A stretch of DNA of 64,000 bases. Source: Anderseniella sp. (GTDB taxonomy: Bacteria; Pseudomonadota; Alphaproteobacteria; Rhizobiales; Aestuariivirgaceae). Below, piece by piece: positions 19,077 through 27,970 of the stretch; the first letter of the stretch is position 1; every line of letters begins with the position of its first letter. The notes below the pieces were generated by a model, which searched no databases, was not told where the DNA came from, and worked only from the letters and a program-made list of their open reading frames with translations. The stretch covers positions 62,001-126,000 of the forward strand of contig JANQOK010000015.1 of NCBI GenBank assembly GCA_028289645.1, given 5' to 3'. The translations under genes were made by a program, and so were the position numbers.

Positions 19077-20335
19077 GTCATCCCGAACTCACTGAACGGG
19101 ATGAAATCGAGCAAATCGCCTTCGCCGACCGATGCCGCGTCTTCCGGCACTTCAATGAGCCCGGTTGCCTGCCGCAGGCCGGATATCAGGCCGGAGCCGT
19201 CGCGCTGAAACTTCTGCAACACCGGCCGCTCACCGGAATTGTCCACCCAGCCGCGCCAGAACTCGCGCCGGTCGGTCTTCTTCTTGGCAATCGCAAAACC
19301 CACCGGCAACGGATAGCGCTGCGGCTTGCGCCAGGCGGCTCCCTGCAGGCGCGCCAGCATCGGTTGTGCATACAAAAGAAAAGTCACAAAGGCCGCCACC
19401 GGGTTGCCCGGCAGTCCGAAGAAGACCGTATCGCCAATCTGTCCCATGGCCAGGGGCCTGCCGGGTTTCACCGCCAACTGCCAGGCGTGGAGCGTACCCA
19501 GAGATTGTATCGTCTCGACCACAAAATCCGCTTCACCGCGGCTTGCGCCGCCGGTTGTCAGAATGACGTCGCATTCATGCGCCGCGGTTCGCACCACCCG
19601 ATCGACCCGCACCCGGTCATCGGGAATGACGCCATAGTCCACCGGCTCGGCGCCAACCGTATTCAACAGCCCGCGCAACAGATGATGATTGCTGTCATAA
19701 ACCTGGCCATCGCCCAGCAGGATGCCCGGCCGCACGATCTCGTCCCCGGTAGAGATCAGCGCCACCTTGAGGCGGGAAAACACCTTGACGCTGCCGGCCC
19801 CACCCGACGCGATGGCGGCTACGTCCTGCGGCCGCAACCGCTGGCCCGGTTGCAGCATCACCTCGCCCTGCCTGACGTCCTCACCGGCCAGGCGCGTGTT
19901 GGCACCGGCCTTCAAACCCTTGGGAACCGTGAGCCTGGTACCTTTGACTGTCGCATCCTCCTGCATCAGGCAGGTGTCGGCACCTTCAGGCATGACGGCG
20001 CCGGTGAAGATACGCGCCGCCTCGCCTTTTCTCAGGGGCCGTTCCGGCGCATGGCCTGCCGCAATGCGCACGACCACCTTGAACGATGTATCGGCATCGG
20101 CTTTCAAGGCCTTGCCTGCAAAGGCGTAACCGTCCACCGCCGCATTGTCGAATGCGGGGACATCTTTCGGCGCCGCATACTGTTCAGCCAGCACCCGTCC
20201 ATGGGCCTTTGACAGGGGCACAGTTTCTACATCTGCAACCGGTGACATGCGCTCCAGAATGAGCGCGACCGCATCATCGTGGCGCATCCGGTCCTTGTCG
20301 TGCAGAAAACAGTCATCGAGCAGTTTGCGGGACAT
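19073..20335 (-). CDS. moeA: molybdopterin molybdotransferase
   Basis: MoeA inserts molybdate (or tungstate) into adenylylated molybdopterin. The 420-residue protein has the MoeA N-terminal domain (SKAHGRVLAEQYAAPKDVPAFDNAAVDGYAF), a central MoCF-biosynthesis domain (STGDEIV, VYDSNHHLL, TTGGASRGEADF) and a C-terminal beta-barrel domain. I use the ATG at 20335, 4 nt after the mobB stop; a longer frame to 20458 would run through mobB. It is coupled to mobB upstream and to the HAD gene downstream. Confidence 0.94.
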   Translation of the reverse strand: MSRKLLDDCFLHDKDRMRHDDAVALILERMSPVADVETVPLSKAHGRVLAEQYAAPKDVPAFDNAAVDGYAFAGKALKADADTSFKVVVRIAAGHAPERPLRKGEAARIFTGAVMPEGADTCLMQEDATVKGTRLTVPKGLKAGANTRLAGEDVRQGEVMLQPGQRLRPQDVAAIASGGAGSVKVFSRLKVALISTGDEIVRPGILLGDGQVYDSNHHLLRGLLNTVGAEPVDYGVIPDDRVRVDRVVRTAAHECDVILTTGGASRGEADFVVETIQSLGTLHAWQLAVKPGRPLAMGQIGDTVFFGLPGNPVAAFVTFLLYAQPMLARLQGAAWRKPQRYPLPVGFAIAKKKTDRREFWRGWVDNSGERPVLQKFQRDGSGLISGLRQATGLIEVPEDAASVGEGDLLDFIPFSEFGMT

Positions 20336-20339
20336 GTCC

Positions 20340-20852
20340 TCACGGTACCTCGACCAGACCCGTACGCCCACAGATAAAATCGGCAAGTGCAAAAATATCG
20401 TCACGATCGTAGACCGGAACCGGACAGTCGCTGACCTCGCCATTGGCGGCAACGGCAACGATAGTCTGGTCTTCGTCGCTCAGTTTCGGGTTGTCATTGT
20501 CCAGATTGCGCACCTCGATCTTGTCATGACCATCGCGCTTGTAGCCTTCCACGATCACCAGGTCGCACGGATCCAGTTTTGCCAGCATGTCGTCGAGCGA
20601 CGGTTCCGGATCATCCCGCAGTTCGGAGATCACCGCCCAGCGATGCCGCGAAACCACCGCCACTTGCGCTGCACCCGCCGACCGGTGACGAAAGCTGTCG
20701 CGGCCCTCGTGATCGATGTCGAAGGAATGGTGGGCGTGCTTGATCGTCGACACCCGGTAACCGCGGCCGGTGAGCTCGGCCACCAGTTTTTCCACCAGCG
20801 TGGTCTTGCCGGCGTTCTTGAACCCGGCCACTCCGATAACCCGCTGTGTCAT
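20340..20852 (-). CDS. mobB: molybdopterin-guanine dinucleotide biosynthesis adaptor MobB
   Basis: A P-loop GTPase of 170 residues. The Walker A motif GVAGFKNAGKTTLVEKL starts near residue 6, and DPCDLVIVEGYKRDGHDKIEV matches the MobB family. It helps MobA convert Mo-molybdopterin to its guanine dinucleotide form used by formate dehydrogenase. It overlaps mobA by 4 nt (ATGA) and is followed at 4 nt by moeA. Confidence 0.93.
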   Translation of the reverse strand: MTQRVIGVAGFKNAGKTTLVEKLVAELTGRGYRVSTIKHAHHSFDIDHEGRDSFRHRSAGAAQVAVVSRHRWAVISELRDDPEPSLDDMLAKLDPCDLVIVEGYKRDGHDKIEVRNLDNDNPKLSDEDQTIVAVAANGEVSDCPVPVYDRDDIFALADFICGRTGLVEVP

Positions 20853-21475
20853 GCCGCCAGCTCTTTCGCAATACGTTCGGCTTCCGGCACATCATCGGGC
20901 CGGTTAACGTTGAAAAACGGATCAAAGCCGCTGGCCGTGAACTCCACCGCAACCAGCTTGTGCCGCGCCGTCCACACATCGACCTTGCGGATGTCCTCGT
21001 CCACCAGGGCCGACTGCAGATCATCCTTCAGCCGCACCGGCCACAGGCCGAAGACCGGATGATGGCGTCCGGCAGAGGCCGCGCACGCCATGTCCGCTTG
21101 CTGGTCGTCGATTGCCGCCAACAGCCGGCTGACAAAATCGGTTGGGAAAAACGGTGTATCGGTTGCCGCCGTCGCCACCCAGTCGGCGTCGGGAGCGTGT
21201 TCCGCCGCCCACGACAACCCGGCCAGCACCCCGGCCAGCGGCCCGGCAAACCCGTCGACTGTATCCGGCATGACCGGCAGGCCATAGGCGGCAAAGCGGT
21301 CCGGATCGCCGTTTGCATTGAGTATCAGTGAGCCGACCTGTGCCCCGAACCGGTCAATGACGTGATCAAGAACCGGGCGCCCGGCCAGGTCGATCAGGCC
21401 CTTGTCGCCGCCACCCATGCGCCGGGCAAGGCCGCCGGCAAGTATGCAACCAACGACTTTAGGACCAGAAACCAT
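20849..21475 (-). CDS. mobA: molybdenum cofactor guanylyltransferase
   Basis: Transfers GMP from GTP to molybdopterin. The nucleotide-binding motif GCILAGGLARRMGGGDKGL lies at residues 9-27, followed by DTPFFPTDFV. The start ATG at 21475 is unusual: its first codons (MVSGP) lie inside the left arm of a 271-bp inverted-repeat element, so the current N-terminus was set by that insertion. An upstream in-frame ATG at 21517 would extend further into the element. No convincing Shine-Dalgarno is visible. It is the downstream neighbour of fdhD across the element. Confidence 0.9.
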   Translation of the reverse strand: MVSGPKVVGCILAGGLARRMGGGDKGLIDLAGRPVLDHVIDRFGAQVGSLILNANGDPDRFAAYGLPVMPDTVDGFAGPLAGVLAGLSWAAEHAPDADWVATAATDTPFFPTDFVSRLLAAIDDQQADMACAASAGRHHPVFGLWPVRLKDDLQSALVDEDIRKVDVWTARHKLVAVEFTASGFDPFFNVNRPDDVPEAERIAKELAA

Positions 21476-21729
21476 TAATCTTATCCATTCTGCGGGAGAA
21501 TATTTTGCGTCTGACAAGGCGAAAGGGCGCAGGAAACCTGACGGTTTTCAAGGCCTTTCAACGCAGTCAGGGGCAAAATAGACCCCGCCCTTCGGGTTTG
21601 AAGGAAAACACCCGCCTGAAGGCGAAAAATGCTCGACAAGGCACAAAGCCTTGCCTTGCGCTGTTTCACCGTCATTCGAATGTTTTCCTTCAAACAGAAT
21701 TGCATAAGATTAATGGTTTCTGGTCCTAA
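21459..21729. repeat. 271-bp inverted-repeat element between fdhD and mobA (MITE-like)
   Basis: Perfect 26-bp terminal inverted repeats occur at 21459-21484 and 21704-21729, with a looser continuation inward (CATTCTG on the left, CAATTCTG on the right in mirror). Internal structure includes a perfect 15-bp inverted pair (21596-21610 with 21681-21695) and a small hairpin AAGGC-N5-GCCTT at 21639-21653. The arms carry outward-facing ATG GTT TCT GGT CCT. The left one is the mobA start, and the right outer edge provides the TAG stop of fdhD. No transposase is encoded. It looks like a non-autonomous element that inserted precisely at a gene boundary. Confidence 0.75.
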
Positions 21730-22616
21730 TCACCAGCCGCCCCCTTGCGCTGGTGCTTGCGGTCCTCGTCCTCGACCTGGGACACATCGGCATCGAACTC
21801 GATGCGCTCCGCACCTGACAGCGCCAGGAAGCGTTTGCCGCGGGCCCGGCCGATCACCGTCATGCCTACCTGGCGGGCCAGATCGACACCCCAGGCGGTA
21901 AACCCGGAACGCGACACCAGGATAGGGATGCGCATGGCGGCGCACTTGAGGATCATTTCGGAGGTCAGCCTGCCTGTGGTGTAGAAAATCTTATCGTCCG
22001 GAGACACCTTGTTGAGGAACATCCAGCCGGCAATCTTGTCAACGGCATTGTGCCGGCCGACGTCTTCCAAGTAGACCAGCGGCGTATCGCCCTGGCACAG
22101 CACGCAACCATGAATGGCGCCTGCCTTCAGATACAGCGACGGGGCAGTATTGATCTTCCGGGTCAGCGCATAAAGCCACGATGTCCTGATGCGCGCATCC
22201 GCCGACAGGCGGATGGTCTCGAAATTCTCCATCATGTCCCCGAACACCGTGCCCTGCGCACAGCCGGAAGTGCGGGTTTTCTTCTTCATTTTCTCTTCGA
22301 AGTTGGTCTCGCGCACCGTGCGCACAACAATCACTTCCAGCTCATCATCGTAATCGATGCCGGTGATCTCGTCGTCGGGCTGCAGCATGCCCTGATTCAG
22401 CAGATAGCCCACCGCCAGCCAGTCGGGATGATCGCCGATGGTCATCGACGTGACGATCTCCTGGGCATTGAGATAAATCGTCAGCGGGCGTTCGTGGACC
22501 ACATGAGTATCGGTTTCCGCGCCGCTCTGATCGATACCGGTCACCGCGCGCGACAGGCGCTCATCGTCCGGGTCGGGCACGATGGCAAATTCCGATATGT
22601 CGCGCGGCGTGTTCAT
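21726..22616 (-). CDS. fdhD: formate dehydrogenase accessory sulfurtransferase
   Basis: FdhD passes sulfur from a cysteine desulfurase to the molybdenum or tungsten cofactor of formate dehydrogenase. The 296-residue protein has the family segments ERPLTIYLNAQEIVTSM, YLLNQGM and EDVGRHNAVDKIAGW. The mobile-loop motif that is normally CxxC appears as SGCAQGT with one Cys (Cys119); a different CxxC occurs at Cys171-Cys174. The start overlaps the MOSC gene by 4 nt. The TAG stop is supplied by the adjoining inverted-repeat element, and the last ~15 residues are charged and may be altered by it. Confidence 0.9.
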   Translation of the reverse strand: MNTPRDISEFAIVPDPDDERLSRAVTGIDQSGAETDTHVVHERPLTIYLNAQEIVTSMTIGDHPDWLAVGYLLNQGMLQPDDEITGIDYDDELEVIVVRTVRETNFEEKMKKKTRTSGCAQGTVFGDMMENFETIRLSADARIRTSWLYALTRKINTAPSLYLKAGAIHGCVLCQGDTPLVYLEDVGRHNAVDKIAGWMFLNKVSPDDKIFYTTGRLTSEMILKCAAMRIPILVSRSGFTAWGVDLARQVGMTVIGRARGKRFLALSGAERIEFDADVSQVEDEDRKHQRKGAAGD

Positions 22617-23194
22617 GCGTGAGCGTAGATCCGTTGCGGCGGAATGTGCAGCACGATGTCATCGCCCACCGCGATGCGTCCCTCGCGTTCCACCCAGGCC
22701 ACCAGACCACGCTTGTTGCGTGCCAGTTTCGGAAACGCCATGCCCTGGTCCGGATGATGCTTCTCGATAACATCGCCCACATAGCGACACGGCGCGTTTT
22801 CACCGTCGACAACCAGTGTTGCGCCGGACGAGAACATCATGCGCGTTGACGGCGGCAGAAATGTCAGGTCGGGAATGCCCGAGGTCACAAGGTTCGCACC
22901 GACCCACTCCGGTTTCAGTTCCGGAATTCCGAGCAGGCCGGCCACTTCGCGCAACTGTTCCACCGACAGAATGGACACCTGGCGCGTATTGGCCACCGGC
23001 GTACCGCGCTTGTACTGGGCCAGCATGCGACTGTCCGACTCGTAGCCGCGGCCAGCATGGCAGTCGCCGACAATGCCGTCAAACACCAGGTCCATCCGGT
23101 TGACATGGGCCTTTTCAAGCCCGGCCTCACGATCCGGACTGGACAGCAGTGCCGTCACCCTGCCCACCAGTTTCGATTTCTCAAGTACTGCCAT
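22613..23194 (-). CDS. MOSC domain-containing protein
   Basis: A 193-residue MOSC (molybdenum cofactor sulfurase C-terminal) domain protein. The stretch VDGENAPCRYVGD contains the family's conserved Cys, and RNKRGLVAWVEREGRIAVGDDI is typical of the domain's end. It probably binds molybdenum-cofactor or sulfur-carrier intermediates. It sits between the formate dehydrogenase alpha gene and fdhD, overlapping fdhD by 4 nt, which fits a role in maturing the cofactor of this enzyme. Confidence 0.85.
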   Translation of the reverse strand: MAVLEKSKLVGRVTALLSSPDREAGLEKAHVNRMDLVFDGIVGDCHAGRGYESDSRMLAQYKRGTPVANTRQVSILSVEQLREVAGLLGIPELKPEWVGANLVTSGIPDLTFLPPSTRMMFSSGATLVVDGENAPCRYVGDVIEKHHPDQGMAFPKLARNKRGLVAWVEREGRIAVGDDIVLHIPPQRIYAHA

Positions 23195-23282
23195 GGTATG
23201 CCCTTTTTAGAGCGAGATGTGATTCCGGGCCTGTGTATAGCACCTTAACCGGCGAGCGAAACCGTCATCGCGGACATGGCAG

Positions 23283-26072
23283 CTACTCGGCTGCCACGCT
23301 CTGCCGGCTTCCGGCCGGTTCCACCCGGGCGGCGCAGAACTTGAACTCCGGAATTTTTCCGTACGGATCAAGCGAGGCATTGGTCAGCAGGTTCGCGGCC
23401 GCCTCGACAAAGGCAAACGGGATGAAGATGGCCCCGATCGGCACCTGTTCGTCCTGCCGCACCATGATCTCCACTTCGCCCCGACGGGTGGTGACACGCA
23501 CCTTATCGCCGGCCTCGATGCCGAGCTTCGCAATGTCTGTCGCGTTCATCTGAACCACTGGCTCCGGGTTCACCGCGTCGAGCACGAACGACCGTCGGGT
23601 CATGGCGCCGGTATGCCAGTGTTCAAGCTGGCGGCCGGTGGACAGAATGAACGGATAATCTGCATCCGGCGTCTCGTCCGGCGGCAATACCTTGGCCGGC
23701 ACCATCTTTCCGAGCCCGCTCGCCGTCGGGAAGCGGTCGGAGAACACGATATCCTGGCCCGGATGATCAGGCGCAGGACATGGGTAGGCAACCACGTCTT
23801 CACTGATCAGCCGGTCCCAGGTGATATTGTCCAGGGACGGCATGGCCAGCTTCATCTCGGCGAACACGTCGGCCGGGCTGTCATAGCTCCAGTCCAGTCC
23901 AAGCCGGCTGGCGAGATCGCAGGTTATGGCCCAGTCCTCGCGCGCCTCGCCTGGTGCCTGCAGCGCCTTGCGGCCCATCTGTACCTGCCGGTTGGTGTTC
24001 GACACAGTGCCGTTCTTCTCCGGCCATGCAGATGCCGGCAGGATCACATCGGCAAACATCGCCGTTTCGGTGAGGAAGATGTCCTGCACCACCAGGTGAT
24101 CAAGCTTGGCCAGTGCGGCGCGGGCATGGTTGACGTCCGGATCGGACATGGCCGGGTTCTCGCCCAGAATGTACATGCCGTTGATCGTGCCTTCGTGGAT
24201 GGCGTGCACGATTTCCACCACGGTCAGGCCAGGTTCCGGATCCAGCTTCGTATCCCACAGCTTTTCGAATTTTGTCAGGTTTTCAGGCTCACCGACCTTC
24301 GTATAGTCCGGAAACACCATCGGGATCAGGCCGGCATCGGAGGCGCCCTGCACATTGTTCTGGCCACGCAGCGGATGCAGGCCGGTGCCGGCACGGCCGG
24401 TCTGGCCGCACATCAGCGCAAGTGAAATCAGGCAGCGGGCATTGTCGGTGCCATGGGTGTGCTGCGACACGCCCATGCCCCAGAAGATGATCGCCGCATT
24501 GGCCTTGGCGTATTTGCGCGCCACCGTGCGGATTTCATCGGCCGCGATGCCGCAAATGTCTTCCATGTCTTCCGGCTTGTAGTCAGCCAGGTGGTCCTTC
24601 AGCTTGTCGAAGCCTTCAGCGTGGGCCTGGATGTACTGTTCGTCATACAGGCCTTCTTCCACGATCACGTTCATCATGGCGTTGAGCAGGGACACGTCGG
24701 CACCGTTCTTGAACTGCAGCATGTGGCTGGCATAGCGCTTCATGGCGGTGCCGCGCGGATCCATGATGATCAGCTCGGCGCCGCGCTGCGCCGCCTGCTT
24801 GAAGTAGGTGGCGGCGACCGGGTGGTTCTCGGTCGGGTTGGCACCGATGACCACGATGACGTCGGAATCCCGGACCGCGGTAAACGGCGCCGTCACGGCA
24901 CCGGAGCCGATTGTTTCCATCAGCGCTGCTACGGACGATGCGTGGCAGAGCCTGGTGCAGTGATCGACATTGTTGGAGCCGAAGCCGACCCGCACCAGCT
25001 TCTGGAACAGGTAGGCTTCCTCATTGGAGCACTTTGCCGAGCCAAACCCGGCCAGCGCCTTGGGACCATTGGCGTCGCGAATGCTCTTGAGGCCGTTGGC
25101 GGCCACATCCAGGGCTTCGTCCCAGCTCGCCTCGCGGAAATGGGTCATCGGGTTGGCCGGATCGACATTCAGCCCCTTGGGCAGGCCTTCCTTGCGGATC
25201 AGCGGCTTGGTCAGCCGCTCCGGCGACGTGATGTAGTCGAAACCGAAACGGCCCTTTACGCACAGCCGGTTTTCGTTGGCCGGTCCGCCTTTGCCTTCAA
25301 CGAAGGCGATATGGTCCTGGCCGGTCTCTTCATCTTTACGGATATTGTAGGTGATCTGGCAGCCGACACCGCAATACGGGCACACGCTTTCAACCTGGCG
25401 GTCTGCCTTGCGGCTGCCGCGGCCCTTGTCATCAACAATGGTGGCCGGCATCAGCGCGCCGGTCGGGCATGCCTGAACACATTCGCCGCACGCGACACAG
25501 GTCGATGCGCCCATGGGATCGTCGAAATCAAACACTACTTTTTCATGCGGGCCCCGGAACGCCATGCCGATCACGTCATTGACCTGCACTTCCCGGCAGG
25601 CGCGAACACACAGGTTACAGTGAATGCAGGCATCAAGGTTAACCGCCATGGCCGGATGCGACACGTCCGGCGCGGGCGACGTGTCGCGCGGAAAACGAGA
25701 TACATCCACCTCCATCGCGTCAGCCCATTTCAGGAAGGAAGACTGGTCGTCATGGGCGTCTTCCCGCTCGGGCTGATCTGCCATCAGGAGCTCGATCACC
25801 ATTTTGCGGGCGTTAGATGAGCGTTCGTTCTGCGAATTGACGACCATGCCTTCCGACGGAGACCGCACGCATGACGCGGCCAGAACCCGCTCGCCCTCGA
25901 TCTCGACCATGCAGGCCCGGCAATTGCCGTCTGCGCGATAACCCGGCGCATCTTTCCAGCACAGGTGCGGAATGGTGGTGCCCTCGCGCTTGGCCACCTG
26001 CCAGATGGTTTCGCCTTCCCGGGCCTCGACTTCGCGTCCGTCGAGAGTGAACTTGATTGTGCCAGCGGACAT
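23283..26072 (-). CDS. fdhA: NAD-dependent formate dehydrogenase, alpha (catalytic) subunit
   Basis: A 929-residue Mo/W-bis-MGD subunit oxidising formate to CO2. Domains in order: N-terminal [2Fe-2S] domain (Cys38, Cys51, Cys54, Cys68); two ferredoxin-type [4Fe-4S] clusters (CIHCNLCVRAC at 149-159 and CVACGECVQAC at 192-202); a further [4Fe-4S] site (CPYCGVGC at 231-238 plus Cys271); then the bis-MGD domain. The metal-ligand residue is Cys376 (RLCHASS), so no selenocysteine is needed. The start at 26072 overlaps the fdsGB stop by 1 nt (TGATG); an upstream frame to 26264 is inside that gene. The two-gene form resembles Methylorubrum FDH1. Confidence 0.95.
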   Translation of the reverse strand: MSAGTIKFTLDGREVEAREGETIWQVAKREGTTIPHLCWKDAPGYRADGNCRACMVEIEGERVLAASCVRSPSEGMVVNSQNERSSNARKMVIELLMADQPEREDAHDDQSSFLKWADAMEVDVSRFPRDTSPAPDVSHPAMAVNLDACIHCNLCVRACREVQVNDVIGMAFRGPHEKVVFDFDDPMGASTCVACGECVQACPTGALMPATIVDDKGRGSRKADRQVESVCPYCGVGCQITYNIRKDEETGQDHIAFVEGKGGPANENRLCVKGRFGFDYITSPERLTKPLIRKEGLPKGLNVDPANPMTHFREASWDEALDVAANGLKSIRDANGPKALAGFGSAKCSNEEAYLFQKLVRVGFGSNNVDHCTRLCHASSVAALMETIGSGAVTAPFTAVRDSDVIVVIGANPTENHPVAATYFKQAAQRGAELIIMDPRGTAMKRYASHMLQFKNGADVSLLNAMMNVIVEEGLYDEQYIQAHAEGFDKLKDHLADYKPEDMEDICGIAADEIRTVARKYAKANAAIIFWGMGVSQHTHGTDNARCLISLALMCGQTGRAGTGLHPLRGQNNVQGASDAGLIPMVFPDYTKVGEPENLTKFEKLWDTKLDPEPGLTVVEIVHAIHEGTINGMYILGENPAMSDPDVNHARAALAKLDHLVVQDIFLTETAMFADVILPASAWPEKNGTVSNTNRQVQMGRKALQAPGEAREDWAITCDLASRLGLDWSYDSPADVFAEMKLAMPSLDNITWDRLISEDVVAYPCPAPDHPGQDIVFSDRFPTASGLGKMVPAKVLPPDETPDADYPFILSTGRQLEHWHTGAMTRRSFVLDAVNPEPVVQMNATDIAKLGIEAGDKVRVTTRRGEVEIMVRQDEQVPIGAIFIPFAFVEAAANLLTNASLDPYGKIPEFKFCAARVEPAGSRQSVAAE

Positions 26073-27784
26073 CAGGAAACGTCCTCCTTGAAGTGCGTCA
26101 TCACGGTACGTATCGGGTTCGGTGCCGCCTGTCCCAGGCCGCAGATCGATGCATCGGCCATGGCGGTCGTCAATTCGCCCAACAGGGCTTCGTCCCACGG
26201 GCCTTCCTGCATCAGTTTGACAGCCTTTTCGCATCCCACCCGGCAGGGGGTGCACTGGCCGCACGATTCATCTTCAAAGAATTTCAGCAGGTTGACGGCC
26301 GCATCACGCATGGAGTCCTTTTCCGACATCACCACGATCGCGTGCGAGCCGACGAAACATCCAAGCTCGGCCAGTTCACCGCCAAAGTCCAATGGCACAT
26401 CGCCCTTCGACGCCGGCAGGATACCGCCTGATGCGCCGCCGGGCAGGTATCCCTTGAACGTGTGCCCGTCGGCCATGCCGCCACACATCTCGATCAGCTC
26501 GTTGACCGACGCCCCGGCTGGTGCCAGCACGACGCCGGGGTTTTTCACGCGCCCGGACACCGAGTACGATCTCGGCCCCTTGTGGCCGTCCTTGCCCTGC
26601 TCGGCGAACCAGTCCGCGCCATTCTCCAGGATGCTTGGCATCCAGTAGACCGTCTCGATATTGTGCACCAGTGTCGGCCGGTCGAACAACCCGACCTGTG
26701 CAACATAAGGCGGCCGGTGCCGCGGCAGGCCACGCTTGCCTTCGATGGACTCGATCATCGCGCTTTCTTCGCCGCAGATATATGCGCCCGCGCCGCGGCG
26801 CACGTGTACGTATCCTGCCGGCACGATGCCGTCGTCTTCCAGCTTGCTGACCTCATCTTTTAGAAGTTGCACCACGGCCGGGTATTCGTCGCGCATGTAG
26901 ATATAGGCGGCAGATGCATCCACCCCCCAGGCTGCAATCAGCATGCCTTCCAGAAACTGATGCGGCCGGGTGTGCAGGTAATGGCGGTCCTTGAACGTGC
27001 CCGGTTCGCCCTCGTCGCCATTGATGCACAGATAGCGCGGACCGCTGCCGGCGCGGACGAACTTCCATTTCTGGCCAGACGGGAAGCCGGCGCCGCCGAG
27101 CCCTTTCAGGCCGGCTTCAAGTAAAGTGTCGATCACCTGTTCAGGTGTCTGCGATCCGCCGCGCAGTGCGCTCAACTGGCCGTAGCCGCCTTCCGCCTTG
27201 TAGTCTTCCAGGGACTGGTAGGCCGGCATGTCCGGCCTGACGGACTTGTCCCTGGCCATGATGGTCAGCTTGTCGACACTTACATCGCCGACATAGTTGT
27301 GTCCCACCGCAGCCGCCGGCGCCACATCGCACAGGCCCATGCACGGCGCGTGCACGACGCGCACATTGTCGGGCGCATTGTCGCCGAGAGCCCTGATGAT
27401 GTCCTGCGCACCCGCCATTTCGCAGGACAACGAGTCACACACGCGGATGGTGATCTCTGCCGGCGCGGTTTCGCCTTCCTTCACTACATCGAAGTGATGA
27501 TAGAAGGTTGCCACCTCGTAGACTTCGGCCATCGGCAGCCGCATGGCGTTTGCCAGTGCCGCCAGATGCGCAGCAGACAGATGTCCCCATTTGTCCTGAA
27601 CCATGTGCAGGTATTCGATCAGCATGTCGCGCTTGAGCGGCTGCTGCGGCTCCAGCAGTTCGGTGATCTCGCCGACGGCGACAACGTCCAGCTGGCGGCC
27701 TTTCGGAAACGCCCTGCCCTTGCCCTTGCCGCCACGGCCGGGCCGGATCGGCTTGAAACCATCGCTGCCTGCGTGCTTGTTCAT
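26072..27784 (-). CDS. formate dehydrogenase beta subunit, NuoE-NuoF fusion
   Basis: A 570-residue diaphorase subunit passing electrons to NAD+. About residues 40-190 are NuoE-like with a [2Fe-2S] Cys set (CDSLSCEMAG, HAPCMGLCD). Residues ~220-560 are NuoF-like with the FMN/NAD motif GLGGAGFPSGQKW, NGDEGEPGTFKDR and the [4Fe-4S] motif ESCGQCTPCRVGCE. Separate FdsG and FdsB genes are more common; a fused subunit of this length matches FDH1 of Methylorubrum extorquens, a tungsten enzyme. It is first in the leftward operon and divergent from a TusA-like gene. Metal preference (Mo or W) cannot be decided from the sequence. Confidence 0.93.
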   Translation of the reverse strand: MNKHAGSDGFKPIRPGRGGKGKGRAFPKGRQLDVVAVGEITELLEPQQPLKRDMLIEYLHMVQDKWGHLSAAHLAALANAMRLPMAEVYEVATFYHHFDVVKEGETAPAEITIRVCDSLSCEMAGAQDIIRALGDNAPDNVRVVHAPCMGLCDVAPAAAVGHNYVGDVSVDKLTIMARDKSVRPDMPAYQSLEDYKAEGGYGQLSALRGGSQTPEQVIDTLLEAGLKGLGGAGFPSGQKWKFVRAGSGPRYLCINGDEGEPGTFKDRHYLHTRPHQFLEGMLIAAWGVDASAAYIYMRDEYPAVVQLLKDEVSKLEDDGIVPAGYVHVRRGAGAYICGEESAMIESIEGKRGLPRHRPPYVAQVGLFDRPTLVHNIETVYWMPSILENGADWFAEQGKDGHKGPRSYSVSGRVKNPGVVLAPAGASVNELIEMCGGMADGHTFKGYLPGGASGGILPASKGDVPLDFGGELAELGCFVGSHAIVVMSEKDSMRDAAVNLLKFFEDESCGQCTPCRVGCEKAVKLMQEGPWDEALLGELTTAMADASICGLGQAAPNPIRTVMTHFKEDVS

Positions 27785-27970
27785 GTTCGCCCATACCTTA
27801 TGCGAAATGTTGCTGGACCAGAACCGCGCTGCCGGTTACACCGCCATTATGCCGGTCTGTGTGCCTAAATCGGGCAGCGCTTCGAACCGTGGCGTTGACT
27901 GCACAGCGCTCTGGCACTGATCAATTCTGTCAGTCAGAAATAAATGTTATACCTGAAGGTGTCCAGTTTA

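Noticed and set aside
23283-26072. Selenocysteine formate dehydrogenase
   Set aside because: The metal-ligand position is an ordinary Cys codon (Cys376) and no in-frame TGA interrupts the gene.
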